Origin: Archilochus colubris
Taxonomy: Eukaryota; Chordata; Aves; Apodiformes; Trochilidae
Reading direction: 5' to 3'
DNA: 64,000 bases
Assembly (NCBI GenBank): GCA_023079485.1
Contig: CM041084.1
Coordinates: 125,030,292-125,094,291 of the forward strand
Within the stretch, counting starts at the first letter, position 1. Each line of letters starts with the position of its first letter. Below the pieces are notes generated by a model that was given only the letters and a program-made list of their open reading frames with translations, did not search any database and was not told the origin of the DNA. This document shows, piece after piece, positions 1-10,500 of the stretch. The position numbers were made by a program, and so were the translations under genes.

Positions 1-1639
1 GTTGAAGTAGTCAATAATTTCTGACTGATGGGGCTGATTGTGGTCTGCAGCTTTGGACTATAGATTAATAGTTTCATATGCCCTATTATGTAATTATTGA
101 TACACAATCTAGAAAATCCCACAGAAATCCTGAGGTAATTCCAGTCAGGTGATTTTAGTGTTATAAATGCTGGGAAAATAATGGAAATTTTATAGAAAAA
201 CTAATCAATCCAGAGGTTGATGGGATTTCCTTGAGAAGAAAAGAGTTTTATTTGGTTTTTTTTCTCTTTATAAAAGATTAATGAATGAGAAGTGTAGAAA
301 CCTTTTGAACTACAATAATAAGGAGGACAAAAAAGTATGACAAAGGAAATCTACAAAACTAAGTAGAACTGAATTATCAGGAAAAGATGGACTACGAGAT
401 TTTGAGAAACCATAGCATTCTGGATGCTCTTCTTTGGGATTTACGAACCTCAGTAAAAAGCAAGAACACCAAAATTTTGCCCTGCAAGGGACATTTATGC
501 TGTAGGTAAGTTTTGCAAGTTTATTTTATTCTCTATGTATCTTTAAATGCAAATGTCTTATATTTGCATTCTTACATTTGCTATTGGAAATACTTTTTTT
601 TAAAAAAAAGTTAATTCAACCAAGTGTTCCTAGTAAGAATAAAAGGTTTAAAAATATTTACTTGTATAGTTACTTATAATGATTTACATGAAGTATGTTC
701 CTACATGTTTAAGTTTAACCTCTGTTTCTCATTTAAGACTGCTACTATCTTTTAACCTGTTCATTCAGAGAAAAAATATGCTTCCTACTTAACTACAAGT
801 TAAATGTATGACTGAGAAAGCAGCAATTAATAGGTGGTTAATACAAAGATGATTTGGGAAAATTGGAATTGCCTTTTCTTGTTGTTGAACTATCTGAATA
901 GCTCTTAGTGATATTTGGAGGTTTGGGGTGTTGTTTGATTTTGCATGGATGACCTTGTCACTTACAGTGAGCTTACATTAACCTACTGGAATTGATGCTG
1001 TTAAGCTTTCCTTCAAAATGCTTTAAGCAATTATTGTCACTCACATATCTTGTCTCATCAAAACAAACAATAAATGAATTCTTAATGCCTTCAGGACTGA
1101 GACTTAGTGTCTCACAAAAGGGGACATTGAAATTGCTTGGTGCCATCTCCCTAAAATAAATTGGGTGACATTGATAAGAATGGCAAGGATACAACACTAA
1201 TTCTCTTTTACTTTTTACCCAGTCCATTCAAAATCAGATCCTCTTTGCAGATTTCAGGCACTATTCCAATTATTATTTTGGATTTCTTCTGTAAAGCCTT
1301 TTGTTGTATATTTGTTGTTATGAACAAATCATTTTGATTTTTTTCCCCCACTTTGTCACACTTGGTGAAATGTTGTGCAATTAAACTAATCCAGCAAACA
1401 TAAATAGTATGTTACTTATTTAGCTGCTGCTGATTGCATTTATTTTAGGACTAACCTTTAGGTTTACCACAATTTACTCAGAAGAAACTTTGTTTGACTT
1501 CTGCCAAGTAAAATCAGAAGCTTCCCAATTAAAAACATCAAAAAATAATAAATTATGGAATGCACTCATTTCATGCTGGAAATAGTGGGCATTGGCTTAT
1601 AAATGTAAAATGAACTTTTGGGGTCTTTTTAGTTGTTGA
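1..1639. other. AT-rich non-coding DNA, no feature recognised
   Basis: Unique-looking AT-rich sequence. The only open frame of note (84 codons, minus strand, 973-1227) has no recognisable motif, no neighbouring exon signals and average base composition for the window, so it is not called as a gene. No retroelement similarity was recognised here. Confidence 0.6.
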
Positions 1640-2157
1640 CTGACTAAAATGCTGGAGCAGTCTGTTCATCAAGGATTGTATCCCACAGAAAGGACATATG
1701 CTGGAGCAGTTTGTGAAGAACTACAGCCCATGATAAGGACCCATGTTGGATTAGGTCATAAAAGATGATTCCTGTGGGAGGAATTGCATGCTGGAGCAAG
1801 GGAAAAGTGTGAAGAGAAAGGAGCAACAGGAACTAAGGGTAATGGACTAACCATAAGCCACATTGCTCACCTCAATATGCCAGAGGGTAGAAGAGTTAGG
1901 AGTGAAGCTGAATTTTGGAAGAAGATGAGGGAGAAGTGAGCAGCGGAAGATGTTTTTTATTTTGTTCCTATTCCTTACTATTTTACTCTATTAACAACTG
2001 GCAATAATTTGATTTAATTTTCCCAAGCTGGGTCTGTTTTGTCCATTCTAGTAAGTGGTGAGTGATCTTCCTTGACTCATGAGCTTTTTCATCATGAATC
2101 CTTCTGTCCTGCTGAAAAAGAGGAGCATTGGTGGCACCTGGAGGCAAGCCCATCACA
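1640..2157 (+). mobile_element. Solo LTR-like copy of an avian endogenous retrovirus, with tandem ~45-bp modules
   Basis: The block opens with repeated modules that begin gctggagcag or a variant, at 1651, 1700, 1745 (degenerate) and 1790. That is three units of about 45-49 bp plus a partial one. It is followed by a segment with a degraded polyadenylation signal (aataat near 2003), a stretch reading 'gtctgttttgtccattctag' at about 2031, and an end at 'catcaca' (about 2157). From general knowledge this order (modules, AATAAA region, 'tctgttttgcc', terminal ACA) is that of a common avian ERV LTR. A diverged second copy lies at about 44.6-45.1 kb in the same orientation. No primer-binding site or internal retroviral sequence follows, so it is probably a solo LTR. 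The 5' boundary is uncertain by tens of bases. The family name was not determined. Confidence 0.65.
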
Positions 2158-5100
2158 CTAGGACAGTGATTTTTTGTCTTCTGGTTTTACCCCAATGTCT
2201 TTATAAACAGCAAACGTAACCCTCTCATCATTTCCCCACCCTTAAACTAGACTAAACAAATAAGGCTTTTCTAGAATTTTCTCCTAAAATAGACTGGTTT
2301 TAATCATGCTGTTGCTCTTCAAATTGCTTCAGCTTTTAATTGCTTGCTGAATATAACTGTGCCATAGTTATACTCTAATGGCACTAGTAGTTCCACGTCC
2401 TTACCAGAAACACATCTCTTGATGCAGTCTTAAGTTTGTCAGTATCCCCTCTACTATGTTTTGTCCCCAAGCAAATTCTTCTATCCATGTTACAACCTCC
2501 TTAAAATGGATGTTTGCAACAATCCTACTTAAAAATCCTTAAGGAATTTTCTACAAAAAATAGACTGGAAAAGAAACAGCATTGATACAGAAAGGAATTT
2601 CTTTGCCTTGTCATTTTCTGTATTCCGTTCTATTATTAAAGACACTTCATGTCTGAATGAAACCTTTCTTCTTTCTACCCTTCACTAGCTCCAGAGAAGG
2701 GGGAGTTCTTATAATTTGTTTTAAAAAAATAAATTAAAGTCTACAGATTCATAAATCTAACATTATTGCTTTTTGTAGTAACTGGGAATTGATCTGTTGA
2801 GTTTCTGGATGCCTTAGTTCCAATTGAGTTTAGGTGTTCGGTGGGACTCTACTACTTTTCTCTAGTTGATGGTTTTCAGTTCTGTGGTATACTTGGCCAT
2901 GAACTAGAGAAGGGCAATTTATGTTTAAACAGAACCATCACTGATAGAAAGAAAGTGGCCAACTATAAACAAAAAAAAGAGGAAAAGCAATTGTAATATA
3001 AATACACGAACTAGAATAAAAAAAAAATATCAAAGGCACTGTGATGAGATAAAAGCTGATGAGCTGTGAAGACATCATTTAATTTGCTTCTATTTTTAGG
3101 GACACATTCCAAACAAACACAGTGATTAGACAAAGGATCCTCTATACAGAGAGATGACAAATAAACAACAGATCCACATTTTGCTTTTGAATCTGCTGCA
3201 GAAATATAGATTGTTCTAAGGATTATTTAAGCTTATATGCCAACACCTGAAAAATATAAAAAGAATATATATCTTCTCCCAGTGATCATATGCATCACAT
3301 ATTTAAAAATCAGGAAGAAACATTTGTCTGATATCAAATTTTATTCACTCTGCAAAGGAACTTAGCATCTTATTTTGGGATTAAAATATTTAACTGTATA
3401 TAACTAATATTTGGGTTATCTGACTGGAAATAAGTGTTGCTATTGAAACTATTTCCAGCTGTATTTTAAAGTCAGTATATGAGCTGAAGTAAATTTCATA
3501 CTTATGAATGCATATGGATGAATTTTAAGCTATTTATCTGCTAATATTTTGGTTTTCTATTTCTCATATTATGAAGTGCAAATAGACACTTGGCATGCTC
3601 TTTTTCATAAATTTAAGCAAAGATTCAACACAAATTAATCTGTATGTGTGTTTATTAAACTTCGTATCTCTTTGGAGCTCTTCAGTTTGAGCAGATTGCA
3701 CGCTTCAAGCAAAATTATTGAGAAATCCAACCATGAATTTCTTCTTTCTGATGTCTGCACACTCAGCACTCACAACACACACATCCATTGTGGATAAATT
3801 TGTAATTTTACCACCACAGTATAAGCTTATCTACTTGAATGAAACTGAATTGAATGAAGGGTGATTGAGGACATGATTTTTATGCATCAGCCAAGATAAA
3901 CAGTAAACTGACACTGCATCTGTGTTATGCCACTGGGCTGAATGCCATAATGGGATTTATACACCTGCTGAGCAGTTGGAAAACTATTTCCATATCAGAG
4001 GGAGAAGTGCTTTCTAGCTCCAAGGATTCAGAGAAGTCTGGACCATCAAAACCTTTGTGGCTCAGCTGCCTTGTGCAACATGATGTGCAGGTGTGGCACT
4101 GCAGGCCTGTCCTGACGTGCTGGATCTCAGAAGGGAAAGCTGCAGAAGGTCAGAGGGTTCAGACAGCCACAAAGTTAGATAGAGGAGCTCTGACATCTAC
4201 TCTAGCCTAAAGGAAGGAGAGTCTCTTTAAAGAAACAAAATTAGCTCTACACTATGGCTTAGAGGAGGTAACGGAGTTCTGTCCCCTGGGACTGTAATAA
4301 TTCCCCTTCATGAAGCCCAATTTACTTCATATTTGAAAAAAAGGGGCACATTCCCCTCTGGATAATTTTGTTGGGACATGTGTGTCAGTGGATGTAGAAA
4401 ACCCATGGAGGCTTAAGGACGACACATAGTCACCGATATGGTTAAAGTGAAGTCGTTAATTAACAATTCATACTTGCTTTATATAGAACCCTTGTTTATA
4501 TAATGATATCTTGCAGGTGGCTATATCTTGGCCACAAGTCCTGTTCTCACAGAACTTCTGCTGGCTACATCATTATCCTGTTATTTTTCTTTTCTGCTGA
4601 CATCTGCCTTATCTTTTTCTCATAGCTCATCTTTCAGTAACCTTGAAACTAGGCCTCAAGGCCCTTAGCTTACTCTAGCTAAAGCTAAACAGTTAGGATT
4701 GCTCACATGTCTGTTTTCTTCCAGACAGTTTCCCAACAAGTGGAGTTATATATAGGAATGAAAGCAGCGGTATATGGGCAGTGTCAGTTTTGGTTCTCAG
4801 TGTTGGTGGTACAGGATAAAAGATCATTATTACATTATTATAAATTCTGCAGTTTCCCACTTGTAGCATGTCATGATTTATTATGCACATGAATTAAATG
4901 GTGGAACAAGCTCACCAGCTACATGGTGCCTAAATGTGTTTTCTATATGATAAAGCTGCATTAGGAAGTAAGGAACAGAAAATAATTTTTGTGAAGTACT
5001 GTAAATCTGTTAGAAAATTCAATAAATTCATTAACTTTAGGAGAGCAAGTCTGAAAGCATTATCTATAACTGGTTCTGCCATGGGATGAGCTCCAACTTG

Positions 5101-8097
5101 AAGTTTATCTTTGCTTCTGTAATCTGAATCTATGTAAAACATGGACATTTACCAGTGCCTGAATCTGAAAATATTGCATATTTTGTACTTTCCTTATTCA
5201 AAAGGAAAGTGGTAGTGATGTATTTTGGTGGGTTTTTTTTTTCCCTTCATCATTAAATCTGCCCAAAGGTAGAGAAATGATCCATTTGCTCTTGTTCAGC
5301 AGGAACAATTTTTAACCCTTCTCCTGACGGTCTGCAAGATGCTAAAGTAATAGATTTTATTTTAGTTTTCATGGATGGGTGTAAAGGAAATGCACAGTGC
5401 CAAGATCCTGCTCTGTTATTCTACATGTTGGGTAGAGAGCAACCTTAATCTTCCATCAACTGTTGAATAGAAAAACCCTAAATAAAAGTGAATTTTTAAA
5501 AAAATAGTTGTCTGGGGTCTACAGATATATGATTATGCAGATATATTTTCCTACCCTCCACAAAAATGGAAAAAAGTGCAGTATAAGAGCAACTATTCTG
5601 GGAGGCTTGGTGATAGCTGTACAACAGCCAGTGAGGGTGATTTTCCCAGGCATATTTGCCATATCCAGTATCTATATTCCCACATGGTAGAGGATGCAGA
5701 ATAGCCATCTGGATCTATTTGGTTTAGAACTGCACTATAACCTATAAAGACCGAACACATGTTCCCAAGTATTCTGAAAAACCTTGCAGTTTTCCTTCAT
5801 TCTAAGATATATATATACTCATGGAACTGAATATACATATATTTTTAGAAAGGCTGAAAGTATCAGTGTGTATTGAACGTGTTTATTGCCTCCCATTGTA
5901 AAATACATGAACATGTTAAATATTATTGGCATTTTTAAAATCTCTTTACTAATGTCATTTGCTGATGCAAAAAAAAAAAAGACTTTTTTTGTACATATAT
6001 AATAAATTTAAATTTATTACTGTTACATCAGTGAGAAATCAATTCAGGACTAAAAAATTACCAAGTAATTCTGTCTAAGGAGTGTTCCAAACATCCTTTT
6101 TCTATCCCATGCTATTAAAAAACAATCTTCTAGTTTGCTGTTCCATAGGAATCCTCTTTTGTTGGGGGAATTTCTTAGATTTCTTCTTTTACACCTTTTA
6201 TTTTCATTTTATTTTAATTTTATTTTAAAGTGCAAAAAACAAAAATCAGCTATAGGTCACTTATTTTCTTATTTAAAGATAATAGAACTACATAAAAATT
6301 GGAACATCAGCTGGTGTTTGTTAAAGGGAAACACCATCAGTTTCTATGAAGTTAGAAGTGATCCAGAGTATGTACTTAATTTTCTTCCAACATATTCTGT
6401 TAAATCTTTGAGGACTTTGAATCAAATTACTTTGCAGCAGATAATAAATTATTATTTTTCAGGTTTTGTATTAGATCACTGTTTAATGGTGTTTCCTTAA
6501 ACAATAAACTGATGTACTTGACAGCAAGTATGACAACTCCTCTGTTCTCACAATTGCAACTTGTCAGTAAGTTGATATCATGGGATACTATGTACCTTCT
6601 GCCTCTGGTTCAGACTTTTGAGGAAGGTAGTGCCATTTAAGAGAAATCACTGATGTAGCAGTCTCATTTTGCGAGGAACTGTTGAGGAAGAGGAGGTGAA
6701 GAAAGCAGAGGGATGCAGAAGTGTGATCAGTTATGGTAACTGTTTTGAATTGCTTTCATCCTGAAGCCAGTGGGAGCTTTACTGTCTGTATCAAAACTTA
6801 TATGCCTGATGCTGTCAAATTATTCTTGTAATGATGTGCTCAGCAGCCTTAAAAGATTTCTGTATGAATTGTGTGGTCTTTCCCAAAATAATCAGAATAG
6901 TTTTCTTCTGGGATGGTATCTGTACTAGCTAAAATACATTAGCACTACCTAGCATCTTGTGGAATTGGACTATACTGATTTTCATAGCTGTACAATAAAA
7001 ACTTGCTCACTAATTAAATTGTACTCCTAGTTTCTTAGATGAGGAATAAAAGCCTGGAAAATCTTGCTGAAAAGTCATGATAAAAGTAGTTTATTGTGAA
7101 ATAATCCTGAGTATGTGCTCCTGATGGCTTTTCTTGTTAGTGGGTTCATATATATGCCACAGTGACAGGATAGTATTGCAAGTTATATGGCTGTGTGTGC
7201 CCATAGCATTCATCTTGTCATGGTAAATACTAGCAGCAAAAAACTGTCATTGATATAGGCTAACCTGGGAAGCAAAAATTTTTAAAATGGAAGCAAGTTT
7301 GCAAGCCCAGACTGGGCTGATAATTTTATCCCTTAGATTTTGCATTTGGCATTTTCACATGGGAAAAAAAAATTAGCTTGACCATATGACCCAGGTTGCA
7401 GCCATTATTTAGTGGAGACTTTTCCAAAATTATTGATATAATCTTGCCTCTTTACATTTTTTTTCATCAGTCTTCCAATGTTTGTGTACAGGAAAAGTAA
7501 GGGACATTTTCCTTGGGAAGTAATAAGCTAAGGAGTTAAGGTATATGGAAACTCAATTTATGTGCACTGAAACTAAAACTTTTTTTTCCCATTTCTTTCT
7601 TCAGATACAAAACATGACTTTACAAGTGAGAGAATTCCATTTCAAATTTAGTAATTTCGGTGATATAATAATAGCAATCAATTTCAGAGATATTAATAAT
7701 ATTTTAAAAGCTGCCATAATATATTCAATTTTGAACCATTTATATCTCACTGAAGCAACAAGGCAGATTATAATGACATTTTCTTGCCATTTATTTGTAT
7801 GGTCTCTAAGGCATTAATTATACTGAATATTGTCCAGTTCCTTCAGCAGCCTCAGTGAAATTAATTGCACTGTTTTCAGAATGAGGCATCAAAAATATGA
7901 CTGGGAACAGTCATTATTGGAGTTAACCTTGGTTTACAACAGCAACTGGCCAACTCAGACTGAACAAGCAGCTGTGGTGCTCAGCTGCTGACTGCGACTA
8001 ATCTATTACACTCAAATTGTGATTTCTCTCTATCAGGTTACCTGAAGGAAGAGCTTTTTTTGACACCAGCTGTGAAAAACCTTTGATTAAATCAAAC
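2158..8097. other. AT-rich non-coding DNA with short simple repeats
   Basis: No coding region or transposon recognised. Small features seen are alternating AT stretches near 5805-5840, a perfect 20-bp palindrome at 6000-6019, a T/A-rich pentamer-like tract (ttttatttt variants) at about 6195-6230, and homopolymer A and T runs. Open frames at 3950-4210 (86 codons) and 6135-6500 (121 codons) are plus-strand chance frames. The second is low-complexity and rich in Phe, Leu and Ile, as expected from T-rich DNA. Confidence 0.55.
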
Positions 8098-8338
8098 AAG
8101 AATTAGTTTTTGAGGTAGCCCTTGGGCTAGTCTGGGCAGGATCTGATGTGAGATTTGCTTTGCACCATGGTCAAGAAGCATGACTCTACCTGGAACCTCT
8201 GGCAGAAAACACCCAGAGAGACTTCAAGCTGACATAGAGTTCTAGAGCTGGATATGTAGAGGATCTACGGTATTCTGTACCCCAAAAAGACATATTAGCA
8301 GCATATGACAGGCTTGAGACACTTCAGAAGTAGTTAGA

Positions 8339-8353
8339 AGTAGTAGTAGTAGT
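8339..8353 (+). repeat. (AGT)5 microsatellite
   Basis: Five perfect AGT units inside the ERVL-like remnant. Short, and probably arose after insertion. Confidence 0.9.
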
Positions 8354-8985
8354 GGTATGGAATTTCAGCTCTTCATGACACCCCAATTGCCTTTTCCATG
8401 CTGACTGTTCAAAGGATGGGTCCCCATTAAACATTATGTGAGAAACACAATGGGGAATAACTGGGTAGCACTGACCACATAATGGGTTCAAATGGGGAGC
8501 TCCCACCTGCTCTGGTGTCCTGGAACACATCATGGACTGACCAGAAGCCAGAGATTTCAAAGCCTCATCAGGGGAGGTGACCTGTGCCAAGAAGGCTCCA
8601 CTGTGTCATGTACATTCTGGAGTGCCTAGGAGATGAAGAACTTTCATATAACACTGAGACACCTAGAGATCAACATGACATACTTATGCACTTATGGCTG
8701 AAGGGTAGACCTTGCCACCAAAGCCATTGCACAAGTTATTCATGAATGTAAAACATTCCATAATAAAGAAAACCAAGTGACTAAAGCCTATTTGATATAG
8801 GGGATATTGTCTGCACAGCAGTATGAGGACGCTTGGCAGATTGATTATATTACACTGCACAAACCTACCAAGCCAAGCATCACATGTATGTCATAGGGGA
8901 GGTGACCATCAGATGGCTGGAAACACCTTGTAGCCCATACCATCCAAACCAGCATCCTGGGGCTTGAAAAGCAAGTTCTGTGGTG

Positions 8986-8990
8986 GCATG
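8986..8990 (+). repeat. Left 5-bp target-site duplication (gcatg) of the nested LTR
   Basis: The pentamer gcatg directly precedes the TG of the LTR and is repeated exactly at 9654-9658, right after its terminal CA. Five bases is a normal duplication length for vertebrate endogenous retroviruses. Removing one copy plus the LTR leaves the ERVL-like integrase similarity running on in one frame, which supports the boundaries. Confidence 0.8.
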
Positions 8991-9104
8991 TGTTACGATC
9001 GGAGTTTATATTTTGATTGCAAGGAAAATTCAGCCACTACTTATAGACGATGTGTGAATTTACAAAAATAACAAGGCTTTATGATTTTCAACAAGTTACA
9101 AAGA

Positions 9105-9110
9105 TTTATT
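9105..9110 (-). promoter_or_regulatory. LTR polyadenylation signal AATAAA
   Basis: Reverse complement of tttatt, about 115 bp before the minus-strand LTR end. It has the right order and spacing relative to the TATA box, but there is no evidence that it is used. Confidence 0.55.
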
Positions 9111-9357
9111 TTAAACAGGGAAAACCGGTTTTGCCAGCAGGAAGCCTTTGCATAAATTAGTCACCTTGGAGAGAGAGTCATTAAGGTAAAAGAGGTTTTA
9201 TCACCCTCCACGCTGGACCTGCCCTCAGGCTGGAGTTCCTTTTGGGTTCTCCACTGTTCTATCCTCCACGGTCTGCCTTGTGGCTGGAAAGCGAAGTGCT
9301 GAGAGAAGGGGGAGTCTAGAAGAAAGCTGCTCCCTTTTTCCCTTTTTTCTAGGTTTT

Positions 9358-9364
9358 TTTATAC
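9358..9364 (-). promoter_or_regulatory. LTR TATA box
   Basis: The minus strand reads ctgtataaaaaaac, a good TATA element in the middle of the solo LTR and upstream of its polyadenylation signal. Activity is unknown. Confidence 0.55.
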
Positions 9365-9653
9365 AGCAAAAAGAAAGAGGGGTCCCTTTTTTGCATAAGT
9401 CTCTGATACATACGGATTTCCAGACTTCCCAGAGATGAGTCATCCTTATCTTTTTGTCTTTTGGTGTCCTGCTATTTTCATTGGTTCTGTCTCCACCATG
9501 CACCAGGAGGTGACTTGATAAGCATTTTTATCTTTTAGGTGTCTGTCAGGCATATGTGAGGTAAACATATGTTAATTGCAACCAAGCAGGAAGAGAGAAG
9601 AAAAAAAAGGTGATTCAAGAGAAATATTTTGTATTTTCAAGGTGTTTACATCA

Positions 9654-9658
9654 GCATG
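9654..9658 (+). repeat. Right 5-bp target-site duplication (gcatg) of the nested LTR
   Basis: Exact copy of 8986-8990. The ERVL-like integrase similarity resumes here in the same frame. Confidence 0.8.
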
Positions 9659-10500
9659 GTATCCTAGAAAGGGTCAAGTCTGCCAAAAGAACCTATTTAT
9701 GGAAGAATCTCACAAGTACCTCGGCCAAGAAACATGTCATTGATTTGCTATATCCCATTTCATTATTGCACACCAGTCTTCAAAAAGATTAGGCATTATA
9801 TAATGGATTGCTAAGGACTACACTGAAAGCAATGGATACTGGGATATAAAAGCACTAGGCTGCAAATTCAGCAGAAGTTGTTTGGCTGATTAATACTGGA
9901 GAATCCGTATTACCTTGACCCAGCAAACTTTTTATACACTATAGGAGCTAAGTTTCCCACAGTGTATTTGGGGAAATGGCTGGGAAATACAGCATAGATT
10001 GTTCCTCCCTTAAGAAAAAGCAAACCCATTTGTGGGACTGCTTTCACTCAGGGACCTAGGTACATTTGGTGTGTAATGCAGGAGGATGGGACAATCCACT
10101 GTTTACCTCAAGGAGATCTAAATGCAGCACTGATATGACCTGAGCTGGCTTTGATGCCAAATAACTCAAGGCAACACGCCATATCTCCTGCCCTGACCAA
10201 CCACCAGAACAGATAGAATGCAAGTCATGGATGAAATTAACTCAGTGGAGATTTTCTGGATATGGCCCATAGCATAAATGAATAATATCTGTGTATACAT
10301 CAAAGGACAGGAAAGGGATGGGTTAGTGAGGATGTATTGGTTGTGTTGGATTGTATGACTTGACCATGACAAAAATAGTATGGAATTAGGGGTGGAAATT
10401 GTACAGTGTCTGACTGGAATGTAATTAATTTTCTTCCTAGCAGCCCATACAATGATGTATTTGGGTCTATGTTGATAACACAATTTGTTTGATTATAGAC

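Larger units (their letters stand above)
8991..9653 (-). mobile_element. Solo LTR (663 bp, minus strand) inserted in ERVL-like integrase
   Basis: The plus strand begins tgttacgatcgg and ends tttacatca, so in its own orientation the element begins TGATG and ends CGTAACA, the canonical TG...CA. Read on the minus strand, it carries a TATA box (gctgtataaaa, about 9358-9367) and an AATAAA polyadenylation signal (complement at 9105-9110). They lie about 250 bp apart in promoter-then-polyA order, as in an LTR. Flanks are a perfect 5-bp duplication. No internal retroviral sequence is attached, so this is a solo LTR left by LTR-LTR recombination. The 92-codon minus-strand frame at 9225-9503 lies within it and is not a gene. 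The family was not identified. Its last bases resemble those of the LTR-like block at 23.2 kb. Confidence 0.82.
8098..10500 (+). pseudogene. Decayed ERVL-like provirus remnant: pol (integrase) to 3' end
   Basis: This is an old endogenous retrovirus fragment on the plus strand, interrupted by the LTR at 8991-9653. Left of the LTR, codons from 8834 read Trp-Gln-Ile-Asp-Tyr, matching the start of the integrase core. The Asp codon at 8843-8845 is where the first catalytic acidic residue of the D,D-E triad is expected. Right of the LTR the same integrase similarity continues to a Tyr-Asn-Gly-Leu-Leu stretch near 9799. There the expected catalytic Glu position reads Ala and is preceded by a stop codon. 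Sequence at about 9950-10500 resembles the non-coding 3' part of avian ERVL proviruses, downstream of pol. Upstream sequence (8098-8830) is more diverged and its domain is uncertain. Stops and frameshifts occur throughout and no env was seen, so it is non-functional. The outer limits are approximate. Confidence 0.7.

Noticed and set aside
6135..6500. 121-codon plus frame
   Set aside because: The first third is encoded by a TTTTA-type tract. No motif, and similar chance frames occur across the window.
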